Below, piece by piece: positions 44,501 through 55,985 of a DNA stretch of 64,000 nucleotides. The stretch spans positions 22,187,501-22,251,500 of the forward strand of contig CATNEN010000001.1 in NCBI GenBank assembly GCA_950097015.1, given 5' to 3'. A program made the position numbers and the translations under genes. The stretch's first letter is position 1. Each line of letters opens with the position of its first letter. The notes beneath the pieces are model-generated. The model had not been told where the DNA came from. It saw nothing but the letters and a program-made list of their open reading frames with translations, and ran no database searches. The stretch comes from Macrostomum hystrix (Eukaryota > Platyhelminthes > Macrostomidae).

Positions 44501-47500
44501 TCAGCTGCCGGCGGTCAGACCATCGACCCGGTGCTGCGGCGCTGCACTCAGCTGCTCGACCCCCTGACCCGCGCAATGCCGGGCCTGCTTGAGGCCCTCT
44601 ACCAGATGGCCAAGATTCGCTACCTCCTAGGAGACAACGAGTCCGCCCTAGCCAAGCTGGAAACCTGCATAGACAATGACCCTTCGTTCAGTGCAGCCTT
44701 CCTGTTGAAGGCGCAGATCCTGGTTCACCAGGGCAACCTCAGACTGGCTGAACAGGCCCTGGACAATGCCCTGAGTCACAATTTTGAAGTGCGAGAATCT
44801 CCGGTTTATCATCTCACCCTGGCTAAGGTGCTTAAGGGGCAGAAACGATTGGATGAAGCTATTCAGAGTCTGCAGGCCGCCGTTAAACTAATCAGCGCTG
44901 CTCAGCAGGTAATTCTTTGAGCTTGTATTCGATCTCAGGCTGCAGGAATTCCCTGACCTTTTATGAACATATACGAAATTCATTAATTAACTGTACATAT
45001 AGGAATTCCCCTTTCCTAATCATGCATCCGGGAATTCCCGAAATTTATAGTGCATACGGGAATTCCCTGAATTAACTGCACGCACAAGGATTCCCTTAAC
45101 CTAGTTATGCATACGAGAATTTCCTTAAACGAAAAGAGAATCGTGCGAATGGGATTTCCCTCAACCGCCTGTACACACGGGAATTCCCTAAACCAACTTT
45201 ACACACGGGAATTCCCTAAACCAACTTTACACCCGGGAATTCCCTAAACCAACTTTACACACGGGAATTCTCTAAACCAACTTTACACACGGGAATTCCC
45301 AAAACCAACTTTACACACGGGAATTCCCTAAACCAACTTTACACCCGGGAATTCCCTAAACCAACTTTACACACGGGAATTCTCTAAACCAACTTTACAC
45401 ACGGGAATTCCCAAAACCAAGTGTACACACGGGAATTCCCAAAACCAACTGTACACACGGGAATTCCCTAAACCAACTTTACACACGGGAATTCCCTAAA
45501 CCAACTTTACACACGGGAATTCCCTAAACCAACTTTACACACGGGAATTCCTAAAACCAACTGTACACACGGGAATTCCCTAAACCAACTTTACACATGG
45601 AAATTCCCATAACCTAATCGTGCATTCGGAATTCCCTGAATTGCCTTTTCTCTTGTCTCGTTCTAGCACGCAGCCTCCAAAAAGACTCCGCAGCAGCAGC
45701 AGCAGCCGCAGCAGAAGTCGCTGCAAGCCCAACAGCTCACCAGCGCTGACCGCCTGAGTGTCTACCTGGAGTTGGCCGAAGTCTACCGACTAGCCGATCG
45801 ACCGCACGAAGCCACGAAGGTGTTGCAGGACGCTCAGAACGACTTCTCTGGCTCGCCGGAGGAGGTCCGCGTCACCATCAGCAATGCCGATCTGGCTCTG
45901 CAGCGCGGAGACGTCGAGATGGCCTTGGGCACCCTGCGAACTGTCACTCCGGACCAGGCCTACTTCACCGAGGCCAGGAAGCGAATGGCCGACATCTACC
46001 TGAACCACAGAAAGGTAAGGATAGGACTGTCAGATCCCTTTACTCAAGCTGTCAGATCCGATAAGTCACACTGTCAAATCCCTGCAGTCAGACTGTCAGA
46101 TCCCATCAGATCCCACCAGTCTTCCCATCAGACCCATCAGATCCCCATCAGTCATCCCATCAGACCCATCAGATCCCCATCAGTCATCCCATGAGACCCA
46201 TCAGATCCCCATCAGTCATCCCATCAGACCCATCAGATCCCCATCAGTCATCCCATCAGACCCATCAGATCCCCATCAGTCATCCCATCAGACCCATCAG
46301 ATCCCCATCAGTCATCCCATCAGACCCATCAGATCCCCATCAGTCATCCCATCAGACCCATCAGATCCCCATCAGTCATCCCATCAGACCCATCAGATCC
46401 CCATCAGTCATCCCATCAGACCCCCATCAGATCCCCATCAGTCATCCCATCAGATCCCATCAGATCCCCATCAGTCATCCCATCAGATCCCCATCAGTCA
46501 TCCCATCAGACCCATCAGATCCCCATCAGTCATCCCATGAGACCCATCAGATCCCCATCAGTCATCCCATCAGACCCATCAGATCCCCATCAGTCATCCC
46601 ATCAGACCCATCAGATCCCCATCAGTCATCCCATCAGATCCCATCAGATCCCATCAGATCCCATCAGATCCCATCAGATCCCATCAGATCCCATCAGATC
46701 CCATCAGATCCGTCAGATCCCATCAGTCTTCCCATCATATCCGTCAGATCCCATCAGTCTTCCCCTCAGATCCGTCAGATCCCATCAGTCATCTTATCAG
46801 ATCCCATCAGTCTTCCCATCAGATCCATCAGATCCCCTGTCTGTTGCGCAGGACAAGCGGCTGTACGCAGCCTGCTACCGGGAGCTGGCGGAGAAAATGC
46901 AGACCCCGGAGACGGACCTGCTGCTGGCAGACGCGTACATGGCAATCCAGGAGCCCGAGAAGGCCATCGAGATCTACGAGAGCGTGCTGAAGCGCAACAG
47001 CAGAGACGCAGCGCTTGCTACCAAGATGGGCCAGGCGCTGGTGAAATGTCACAGCTACAAGAAGGCCGTGACCTACTATGAGCACGCACTCAAATCTGGT
47101 CAGGCCTTTCTAAGATTCGACCTGGCCCAGCTGCTGCTGCGCCTGAAGCAGTTCGACAAGGCCGAGAAGACTCTGGCTGCTGTTGACGAATCCGGCTCGG
47201 ACGACCCATACCAGACGGCCCGCCTGCTGCACCTGCGCTCTCAGGTGTTCAGCCAGCAGAGCCGGACTCAGGAGGCCGCTGACGCCCTGAACTCAGCCAA
47301 GACTCTGCTCACCAAAGCTCTGCGTCGAGGCACCGAGAATGGCGACGAAGAGCAGGTGAGAATTGGTCCTAGTTATCGATGCCAAGCTTGATAGTTTTAG
47401 AATGTTGCAGCCTACTCACGTGTAGAAGGTCGAGGGTTCGATTCTCGACTTCTGTCCTTTAGCAAGACACTACTCTGCATCGCCATTAGCTGTGGTAATT

Positions 47501-50500
47501 AGGTGGGGTCTCCCCCTGTTCCATGGACTGAACAGCCGTACACGCACATGTGCTGTGTAATCCATATTTTGACTAATATAATTATAGTTCATACTCTAGC
47601 TCGTATTATTAGTTCGAGTTTCTATAGTCCCTGAAAAATAATATTCCAATAATCAGATTTTCAATATTTTCTAAAAATCTATAAAAATCCCGATTCCCTA
47701 AATTAACATTTTTATCTACTGCCACTGGTTCCCAATGCTCGTATATCCTAGCGAATACTCGATTTTAAAGTCTAATTATAATAGAATTCACTAAAGAGAT
47801 TAGGTTCCTAAAATCCCAATTGCTGGTATCAGAAGTCGTGAAATCCCCTGTTCCCCAAGAACTGATCCAAATTACCAATTAAGATCCCAAAATCTGGATT
47901 CCCTAGAATTTAAATCCTTCAGATCCTGAGATTATTAAGAGTACTAACTATTGTTGTGTATCCGCTAATCCCACATTCCCTAATCCCACATCCCCTAATC
48001 CCAAATTCCCTAATCCCACATCCCCTAATCCCACATCCCCTAATCCCACATCCCCCTAATCCCACATCCCCGCTCAGATCCGGCAGCTGAAGGAGCGAGT
48101 TCACCTGGAAGCGGCCCGTCTGGCCAGGGACCGGGCTGACCTGGACTCCGCCAAGCAGCTGTACGCTGACGCCGGACCAACCGGCGGCCTGGAGCTGGTG
48201 CGGCTGCTGATGTCCCAGGACGACTTGGACACTGCGCAGCAGCACGCAATGCGACTGGTGGCCAAGAATCCTGACGATGATCAGGCCGTGTTCCTGCTGG
48301 CCGAGCTGCTGTGCCAGCAGGGCGACCTTCAACAAGCGGCTTATCACTACAGGTCAGATATTCGTAAAGCCTTGATTTCATATTCATTTAATAGGTACGA
48401 TCTGAGGACCAATCATCCATCAATGCTAGAATCCCATGATCCCTAATCCATCAATGCTAAGATCCCATGGTCCCTAATCCATCAATGCTAGAATCCCATG
48501 ATCCCTAATCCATCAATGCTAGGATCCCATGATCCCTAATCCATCAATGCTAGAATCCCATGTTCCCTAATCCATCAATGCTAAGATCCCATGATCCCTA
48601 ATCCATCAATGCTAGAATCCCATGATCCCTAATCCATCAATGCTAGAATCCCATGTTCCCTAATCCATCAATGCTAGAATCCCATGTTCCCTAATCCATC
48701 AATGCTAGAATCCCATGATCCCTAATCCATCAATGCTAAGATCCCATGATCCCTAATCCATCAATGCTAGAATCCCATGTTCCCTAATCCATCAATGCTA
48801 GAATCCCATGTTCCCTAATCCATCAATGCTAGGATCCCATGATCCCTAATCCATCAATGCTAGAATCCCATGATCCCTAATCCATCAATGCTAGGATCCC
48901 ATGATCCCTAATCCATCAATGCTAGAATCCCATGATCCCTAATCCATCAATGCTAGAATCCCATGATCCCTAATCCATCAATGCTAGGATCCCATGATCC
49001 CTAATCCATCAATGCTAGAATCCCATGATCCCTAATCCATCAATGCTAAGATCCCATGATCCCTAATCCATCAATGCTAGAATCCCATGATCCCTAATCC
49101 ATCAATGCTAGAATCCCATGTTCCCTAATCCATCAATGCTAAGATCCCATGATCCCTAATCCATCCATGCTAGAATCCCATGATCCCTAATCCATCAATG
49201 CTAGAATCCCATGTTCCCTAATCCATCAATGCTAGGATCCCATGATCCCTAATCCATCAATGCTAGAATCCCATGATCCCTAATCCATCAATGCTAAGAT
49301 CCCATGATCCCTAATCCATCAATGCTAGAATCCCATGATCCCTAACCACTGGTACAATAATCCAATGCCCCTAAACGGATCCCTAATCAGTCGTTATTTA
49401 ACCCCTGACCGTCCCACTATTGGAGCAAATCCCTATCCCAAACTGCCGCCTGTTGCAGGCAGCTGCTGCAGTCTCGCCCGGACAACTACCCGGCCGTGGC
49501 TCGCCTCATTGACGTCCTACGACGCCTTGGCCGCATGGAGGAGGCGGCGCCATTCGTCCAGGCCCAGTCCGGTCGAGCTCGCGTCGACGGCGGCTTCTGC
49601 TACTGCCGCGGCCTGTACGAATGGCACTGCGGCAACGCTGGCGAGGCGCTGCGGCAGCTGAACAGGGCCAGGCTGGACTCGGACTTTCAGCACGAGGCCG
49701 TGTTCTGCATGGTGGAGATCTGCATTAACCCAGACAACAATACCTTGGGCGGAGAGCTGTTCGACTCTGGGTGAGACGCCATGTTGATTTGGAAATTCCA
49801 TTCACTGTGCAAGATTATATTTTATTTGTAAGGGGAATCCAACTGGGGAATCTCATTTGTTTGTGAGGGAAATCCAATGTAACTAGGAATTCCCTTTTTA
49901 TGAGGGTAATCCAACTGGGAATTACCATCCTTTTTTGGGGAATCCTCATAGGATGCCCCATATATTTTTAAGGGGAATCCAAAAAGTGATCCCATTTATT
50001 TTTGTGAGAATTTATCTGGAAATTCACATTTGTTTGTCATCGGAATCCAATTAGGAGTTCCCGTTTATTTGCGAGGAGAATCCAGTTGGGATTTCTCTAT
50101 TGGATAGGCAGAAAATTCGAAGTTATTAATAACCCAATTGTGCTCTCCAGCGACATGCCAGCCGGCGACGCCGAGTCGATGGGGCTGCGCACGGCGGAGC
50201 GGCTGCTGCACGAGTTGAAGCCGCGCGGAGGCGTCGGTGGCAACGCGGCCCGCCTGCGCGCCGAGTACCTCAAAGCCATGGTTCTGGTGGCCGGCAAGCA
50301 AAAGGCAGGCGCCGACAAGGCCGTCCAGACGTTCAGCCAGATGCTGAGCCAGGACAAGAACTACGTGCCGGCGATCTACGGCCTCGCGGCTGCCTACATG
50401 GTGGCGAAGAACAGCGCGAAGGCTCGAAGCACCCTGAAGCCGCTAGTGACGGTCACGTGGTCCCTGGAGTTCGCCGACGAGCTGGAGAAGGGCTGGCTGC

Positions 50501-52021
50501 TGCTGGCCGACATGAGCGTCCAGTCTGGTGGCAGCCGGTCGGAGGGCGCCCAGGAGCTGCTGGGCAAAGTGCTGCAACACAACAAGGCCTGCTACAAGGC
50601 CTACGAATACCTGGGATTTCTCACGGAGAAGGAGCAGAACTACCGGGATGCGGCTAGGAACTATGAGCTGGCCTGGCGCTACTCCAACCAGACCAACCCG
50701 GCCATCGGCTTCAAGCTGGCCTTCAACTACCTCAAGGCCAAGAAGCTGGTGGAGGCTGTGGACATCTGCCACATTGTGAGCCACCTGACAGGCTGGGAGA
50801 TAAGAGTGGGGAGAATGGATGAGTGGATTCTGTGGAGAGTGGGGAGAGGGAGAAGCATGGAAAGTATGGGGGAGCATGAGGAGTATGGGGAGAATAGGGA
50901 GTATGGGGACAATAGGGAGCATGGGGAGAATAGGGAGTATGGGGACAATAGGGAGCATGGGGAGAATAGGGAGTATGGGGGAGAACTCGGAGCATGGAAA
51001 GTATGGGGAGCATGAGGAGTATGGGGAGAATAGGGAGCATAGGGAGCATGGAGAAAATTGGGAGCATGGGAACAATAGGGAGCATGGGGACAATAGGAAG
51101 CATGGGGAGAATAGGGAGCATGGGGAGAATAGGGAGCATGGGGAGAATAGGGAGCATAGGGAGCATGGAGAAAATTGGGAGCATGGGAACAATAGGGAGC
51201 ATGGGGACAATAGGGAGCATGGGAACAATAGGGAGCATGGGAACAATAGGGAGCATGGGGAGAATAGGGAGCATGGGGAGCATGGAGAAAATTGGGAGCA
51301 TGGGAACAATAGGGAGCATGGGGACAATAGGGAGCATGGGAACAATAGGGAGCATGGGGACAATAGGGAGCATGGGAACAATAGGGAGCATGGGAACAAT
51401 AGGGAGCATGGGAACAATAGGGAGCATGGGAACAATAGGGAGCATGGGGACAATAGGAAGCATGGGGAGAATAGGGAGCATGAGGAGTATGGGGAGAATA
51501 GGGAGCATGGAGAAAATTGGGAGCATGGGGACAATAGGAAGCATGGGGAGAATAGGGAGCATGAGGAGTATGGGGAGAATAGGGAGCATGAGGAGTATGG
51601 GGAGAATAGGGAGCATAGGGAGCATGGAGAAAATTGGGAGCATGGGGACAATAGGGAGCATGGGGACAATAGGGAGCATGGGGACAATAGGGAGCATGGG
51701 GAGAATAGGTAGTATGAGGAGAACTCGGAGCATGGAAAGTATGGGGAGCATGAGGAGTATGGAGAGAATAGGGAGCATGAGGAGTATGGAGAGAATAGGG
51801 AGCATGAGGAGTATGGGGACAATAGGGAGCATGGGGACAATAGGGAGTATGGAGAGAATAGGGAGTGTGAGTGTGGGAAGAACATGCAGATTGAGGAGGA
51901 TATAGAGAATAGCTTTCACAGCGGCACTCTGTCCCATCTCCAGGTGCTGAAGAACCACCCGACTTATCCGAAGATCAAGAAGGAGATCCTTGACAAGGCA
52001 CGGCAGCAGATCAGGGCCTGA
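38297..52021 (+). CDS. TTC21B / IFT139, intraflagellar transport A subunit
   Basis: TPR solenoid protein of the IFT-A complex, acting in retrograde transport in cilia. Exons: 38297-38728, 39130-39507, 39807-39905, 40924-41214, 41312-41335 (24 nt), 41760-41774 (15 nt), 43566-43673, 44405-44908, 45667-46014, 46852-47355, 48078-48352, 49459-49770, 50151-50775, 51944-52021. Every junction is in phase; 1330 aa with both microexons, 1317 without, versus 1316 in human. Landmarks: [138 protein letters not shown] and the end [16 protein letters not shown]. TPRs run throughout. The two microexons ([13 protein letters not shown]) are tentative: the alignment to human closes without them. All introns but one (97 bp) carry tandem repeats. 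AATAAA at 52351-52356. Confidence 0.95.
38729..39065 (+). repeat. Minisatellite, 28 bp unit, TTC21B intron 1
   Basis: About ten units with core ccaaataaggaccgttgcta followed by tgcggtca. It begins directly at the intron 1 donor (gtgagttgctatgcgctcac is itself a unit variant) and ends about 65 bp before exon 2. Confidence 0.9.
39590..39782 (+). repeat. Minisatellite, 42 bp unit, TTC21B intron 2
   Basis: Four to five units; each contains atcctggtggcatttcag and then ccgtgggagtctaatggg. The embedded atttcag repeats an acceptor-like motif in every unit. It ends about 25 bp before exon 3. Confidence 0.9.
40310..40923 (+). repeat. Pyrimidine-rich minisatellite, about 24-28 bp unit, intron 3
   Basis: About 25 variable units with core aatccgctccttccgccccc. 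The array runs into the acceptor of exon 4, so the last unit supplies its polypyrimidine tract. The 18-mer at 40896-40913 is the exact reverse complement of the unit in the intron 6 array. Confidence 0.88.
41453..41503 (+). repeat. (TCTG)n microsatellite, TTC21B intron 5
   Basis: About eleven to twelve uninterrupted gtct/tctg tetramers between the two candidate microexons. Confidence 0.95.
42085..42770 (+). repeat. Minisatellite, 26 bp unit, TTC21B intron 6
   Basis: About 27 units with core ttctataagggggcggaaag; 24 bp variants lack one ga, and some units carry gggtgcagaa. The variants occur in a repeating higher-order order (about 42.46-42.73 kb). Its reverse complement matches the intron 3 array core. 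Confidence 0.93.
42839..43157 (-). mobile_element. SINE family B, best full-length copy
   Basis: On the minus strand it starts with a tRNA-like head (ggtggcagagcggttaacgc, an A box, then aagttcgatttc, a B box) at about 43157-43080. The body contains gcaatttacgcccttgaggg, gcgtacagtatctg (minus-strand reading) and the end gccactgcccgcagccctcc. The head resembles a Ser/Leu-class tRNA with a long variable arm. A (taa)n-like run at 42805-42833 abuts its 3' end as a tail. In TTC21B intron 6. Confidence 0.83.
43690..44335 (+). repeat. Minisatellite, about 35 bp unit, TTC21B intron 7
   Basis: About 18 variable units alternating cttcattcgattcctcg with acgattcttcgtcagttt. Pyrimidine-rich on the plus strand. 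Begins about 20 bp after the exon 7 donor. Confidence 0.88.
44945..45640 (+). repeat. Minisatellite, 28 bp unit, TTC21B intron 8
   Basis: Core cgggaattccctaaaccaac followed by tttacaca. Degenerate from about 44.95 kb and regular from about 45.17 to 45.60 kb (about 15 units). Each unit carries the palindrome ggaattcc. Fills nearly all of the 758 bp intron. Confidence 0.92.
46030..46850 (+). repeat. Compound minisatellite, 32 bp and 10-11 bp units, intron 9
   Basis: The main unit is catcagatccccatcagtca followed by tcccatcagacc; toward the end it collapses to catcagatcc repeats of 10-11 bp, then a cgtcagatcc variant. It covers the intron from just after the donor to the acceptor of exon 10. 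The long open frames here (about 300 codons, Ser/Pro/His/Ile) come from the array. Confidence 0.93.
47396..47570 (+). mobile_element. SINE family A, diverged copy, TTC21B intron 10
   Basis: Carries gagggttcgattctcgact (B box), gtcctttagcaagacact and tccatggactgaacagccgt in the same order as the 10.1 kb copy. Its A-box part is decayed. Just after the exon 10 donor, sense to the gene. Confidence 0.78.
47950..48072 (+). repeat. Short tandem repeat, about 15 bp unit, intron 10
   Basis: About eight units of cccacatcccctaat with attccc variants, ending at the exon 11 acceptor. Confidence 0.88.
48405..49350 (+). repeat. Minisatellite, 31 bp unit, TTC21B intron 11
   Basis: About 30 highly regular units with core ccctaatccatcaatgctag followed by aatcccatgat. 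Variation is limited to a few positions (agaatc/aggatc/aagatc; atgat/atgtt/atggt), which would allow variant-repeat mapping. It fills most of the 1106 bp intron. Confidence 0.95.
49820..50105 (+). repeat. Degenerate tandem repeat, about 45 bp unit, intron 12
   Basis: Five to six diverged copies of aggggaatccaactggg followed by a ttcccatttatttgtg-type segment. Older-looking than the other arrays. Confidence 0.7.
50865..51885 (+). repeat. Minisatellite, 18 bp unit, TTC21B intron 13
   Basis: About 55 units of agcatggggacaataggg with gagaa/aacaa/gtatg variants and a longer higher-order pattern. Because 18 is a multiple of three and the unit has no stop, both strands show false frames of up to 480 codons. 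Confidence 0.95.
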
Positions 52022-54340
52022 GTTCCTAACCTGCTCAGCTTGAGCATAGTGACCTTTTTTAAACATGGTATGCTTGTCTCGTAATGCATATTTTTATAAC
52101 ATTCTTTCAAATTGATCGTTCAATGCTTGTGTTTTGTTTTACTGTTTTTCTCAGCTTTCTTATCTGCCGTTTCCGTCCATTAGAAACCAATTTTGAATTG
52201 ATAATTTTTCTTACGAAAGCTTTGGCTGTGTTACTTATTGGTTACAACCACATATTAAAATATGTTCCCTTCGATTTAGGCTGTGTCCTTTGTTTTACTA
52301 TTTGTGTGCAAATATACAGAAGTTTCTGTGATGGTGTCACGAGTCCCAATAATAAACTGCACTCCTAGCTCGTATTTTTTAATGTCTTGAATTCACAATC
52401 GAACTTTTTTATCTTTATTATTAAAGATAATCGCCATAACAATTGATTAATATTTGCTGGAGGGCTGTGAGGCAATATGGCACATCATTTGGTGACAGCC
52501 CCTGACTTTCTCATCGTCAGGCAGTGTACACTCTCACTGTGACGGAGCTGTGAAGTTTCCAGCGACTGCACTTCGCAGTCAGAGACGGGCTGAGCTCATC
52601 GACCACGAGCTGATAAGCTGATCGATTTCTTCAAAAATGTTAAGGAGGCTGATTTGCGCCGAAATTGCACTACGTGGATAGGATATTTTACTTCTGCACC
52701 AATTCATGAAGCAGACCTCTCAGCTCTCTCTCTCTATTTGTTGGATTTGGGATTGGTGAGCTGAGTATTTGGGGGGATGGTAGCGTAAGTTATGAGGGTG
52801 AGAATAGGTACTCGTATTTTCCACGCTGTTCGGGTTATACCTAAGGTAGCGCTAATGCCCGAGCGGCAAGACACTAGCTACTAACAATGGGGGGAGAATC
52901 GACTGCTGCTGGCACGAGGGCTAAGGTCACTGATCTGGGGCACACAGTCCGTGGGGCGTATCAGGATGGATCGAAGTTGCCTGGTGAACGTCCTTCGCAC
53001 TCTCACTTACTTTCCTCTATGGGGTCCGGAATTAGTACAGTTTCATTAGGGGGATAAAGGCGGAGTTTTGGGACTTCAGGGGGGTATTTAGGGAAACTTA
53101 GGTGGACTTCAGATAGACTTCAGGTGGACTTTTAGATGGGATTTTAGGGCGGTATATTGAGGTTTCAAAGGGGTCATATAATAGGGTGGATTTGGGTGAA
53201 GAAGGCTGATGAGAGATCAATGGGAGAGGATTGGGGAGGTAAAGGGATCTATCTGTTTTACTCCTATTAGGAAAATAACTAAGGAACTCGGTTTATTTAA
53301 TAGCGAAACAGGGAAAGAGGTAGGAAGTATATACGAATCGCTTATATTTCGTATAGGTTGTATCGAACGTAGAGCTAAACGTTGAGAACGTATAGCAGGT
53401 CAAACAGGTAAAGATCGCATTATATTCTTCTCTGTATATATATATCAAAATTAGGGTGGGTGCATGTCCCGCTTGAGTGCGCATACAACGAACAAAGAGC
53501 GCTGCGTGAGGTTACGACAAATAGCTAGCGCGTGAGAAAAAGTGGCGGGAATTCAAAATGCAAAAGTGTCTCAATTATTCACTGCCTCATTCAGTTGGGG
53601 CAAAGGCTCATGTTTTGATATTAGTTTCATTTTGTGAATTATTGGGTCTATTAAAGAACAGAAGCGAACGTGTTGAGCAGATTGCAGGACAGTCACAGGC
53701 GCGAACTCTAGCCGTTCACCTTAGTTCCATATATATTGTGCCAGACCGGCATGATTCAGCAAATACTCGAGATAGCAATAGGGTGGAGGATGGGTGGTCG
53801 CGTACGACACATCGAAGTAAATAACAGCGGCGGGGGTGGCGCGCGCGCACTTAAATAAACTGAACTAACAACGGCCGTGACTGCACTAACAATTGTCATA
53901 GACCGACACATTTATTTATAGCTTCATTGATTTCTGTCAAGCTTTGTTTGTGAATAGCATCGATTTCATACTCTTTTTTTCTGTACATGCCCTACCCTGT
54001 GCCTAAAAATGCATTTAGCCCCTAAAACTGGGGTCGGCAAACTTATTAACGTGCGGGCCACGGAGAGAACCTAAAAGACGAAAGTGGGCCGCATTGCTGT
54101 AGGAATATGAGAACGGAGAGAGATAAGACGGGGAGATGAGACAGGGATGGATGAGAAAGGGAAGAGATAAGAACGAGGAGAGAAGTATATCAGCAAAGTT
54201 CACTCCGAAAGGACCCACAAAGGAAGGAATGCGTAGCATAGAGAGGAAAATTTTCTATCTTCGTAATATATTTTCTTTCCGCAAAAACCTGCCTCCTAAA
54301 CTTTTTCTAAGAAACGTAGTTTACTATCCTTCTATTCGTA
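52022..54340. other. Intergenic region downstream of TTC21B
   Basis: No host gene recognised. It holds the TTC21B 3' UTR and polyadenylation signal, a SINE B fragment (52455-52560), G-rich DNA at 53.0-53.2 kb, and a short hAT-like terminal motif near 54.03 kb. Small open frames here have no recognisable similarity. Confidence 0.6.
52455..52560 (-). mobile_element. SINE family B fragment with internal deletion
   Basis: Starts with tgctggagggctgtgaggca and cacatcatttggtgaca, then jumps to ctcatcgtcaggcagtgtac, skipping the about 100 bp between these blocks in other copies. Confidence 0.7.
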
Positions 54341-54344
54341 GTGG

Positions 54345-55850
54345 TCCTTGCCACTGGGCGATTCTCTCCACCTCCTCGCTGCATCCCTTCAGGCTAATCA
54401 GCCGAGCTGGCGAGCTCAAGGAAAACCATCACGCCCTGGTATCCAATGGAGTCTGACGGTATTTTTACCGGCCAGATTGTTGAGCTGCCAGACGCAGACT
54501 GAGACCGTCCGAGAGGTGTTGGTGATGTGACAGAGGAAGATGTTAGTCCTGCCCGAGATTTTCTTCTCACACAGCTCTGCTGATGGTTAGGATTTCGTTC
54601 TGGAACACACTGCAGTTTTTCCCAGTATGTTAGGCGTAGGTGACGGTTACTTGCCCATTCTCACAGATGCAGACTCCGAAGCCGCATCTTTCATGGATCC
54701 GTCTGTGAGGCAGCGGACCTCCTGGTAGTTCCAGTGGTCATTAGCTTGCTGGGGATGATGATCCTGAAGCGCTGGGAAGATTGAGTGTGCTTGTCTCACC
54801 ATCAGCGAGGATGGCAATTTCGTCGCACATCCCCAGATTCTTTAAGTACAGTTCCGTGTGTGGCAGGAGCTTGCACTTCGCTGCCGCTCTGTGAAGTGTG
54901 AACTTTATCCCCGCTTCGATAAGACGACGGGTGGTTTTCGCTGCTTAGCAGCGGGTAAAGATATCGAGCGGGAGGGTGTTGAGAAAGGTGTTAGGCCCTC
55001 AAAGGGGGCGGATGGCGGGGCGCTCGAAATCATGCGACACACGCGTCTCATGGCAGGTCTTGAGCTGCAGGGCGCTGGCCCAGATCAGTCCGGCGTACGA
55101 GACAGCCGGTTTGACCATAGCAGTGTAGATCCACCACAGGTGCTTGGCGTGAGACCCCAGCAGGTGGTGCCCACCGCACTGTGCAGAATCGCAAAGGCTT
55201 TTTTAGCTTTAGCGTGGACTTGAGGAGACCAGCTAAGCTTATGGTCGAGCGTGATGCCGAGGTATGTAGTTTGCTTCTGGAAATGGCTGTCCTTACCATA
55301 AAGCTGTAGAGGTCGAATCTGCCACTTGTGTCTGATGGTAAACATGATAGCAACTGACTTAGGCTCGGAAAGCTTCAGCCCACAGAGAGTTGCCCGTTTT
55401 TCAGATTTGTTTATAAAATTCTGCGGTATCTGGCACAGGGCCAGATGTCACTGCCGTGACGTCATCCACCTAACCAACCTTAAGGATTGAGTTCGGCTGA
55501 GCGTCTTGAAGGAGCTCGTTGTCGAAGGCCCCTTCGATATCCAGAAAAACGGTGAGACTGTGAGAATAGTATCCAGCGTTTCACCTGGATTTTCGGTGGG
55601 TTCGCCTTCGGCTTTCCTCACCGTTAATAGCTTTGACATTTTGTCTAGGGTAAGACTTGCTTTGAGCTGTTTGTTGTTTTTGGCGTTTCTGACTTCCTTC
55701 AAAGTTGAACCTGAAGGCTTCCCAATCGGTGTACCTCGCAATTGCACGACGAACGCCTGCCAGAAGGGAAGATATGAAATTGTGGTCAGACAGTTGCTTC
55801 GGGCAGCAGCTTTCACTCCCTGATGCTCTGGAAGAGCCTAGGTGGGGCAA
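54345..55850 (-). pseudogene. Decayed LINE (non-LTR retrotransposon) with RT and RNase H remnants
   Basis: On the minus strand, frames interrupted by stops and shifts show, in order: a pre-RT stretch (55.85-55.57 kb), the RT motif FLDIEGAFDNELL at about 55.55-55.51 kb, a VDDVTAVTSG catalytic-box relic at about 55.47-55.44 kb, YLGITLDHKLSW..H.KAKKAFAILHSAVGTT at about 55.27-55.17 kb, and RNase H relics LTDGSMKDA (about 54.70 kb) and VRLHWIPG (about 54.46 kb). RT followed by RNase H points to an I/Loa-type rather than an RTE-type element. The block between the first RT motif and the catalytic box is much shorter than normal, indicating an internal deletion. Not functional. Confidence 0.82.
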
Positions 55851-55946
55851 GTTTAGCGTCGATCACCTCCGTTCGTCGACCATTAATTGAAAGGTGGAAT
55901 ATTTCCTGAGTTGCAAAATGTCCTCGCTGCATGCCTGTGGGTCTTA

Positions 55947-55985
55947 TAATGTGCCATTGCCCGCAGCCCTCCTGCAATTATTACT
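55947..55985 (+). mobile_element. SINE family B 3'-end fragment
   Basis: aatgtgccattgcccgcag followed by ccctcctgcaatta is the reverse complement of the conserved end of the other family B copies, here oriented on the plus strand and about 100 bp from the decayed LINE. Confidence 0.6.

Noticed and set aside
46191-47081. 296-codon Ser/Pro/His/Ile-rich frame
   Set aside because: Produced by the 32 bp intron 9 array; only the last part overlaps real exon 10, in another frame.
50443-52066. Reading frames of 297-480 codons on both strands within TTC21B intron 13
   Set aside because: They are translations of an 18 bp tandem repeat without stops; the real exon ends at 50775 with a GT donor and resumes at 51944 in frame with the TTC21B C terminus.
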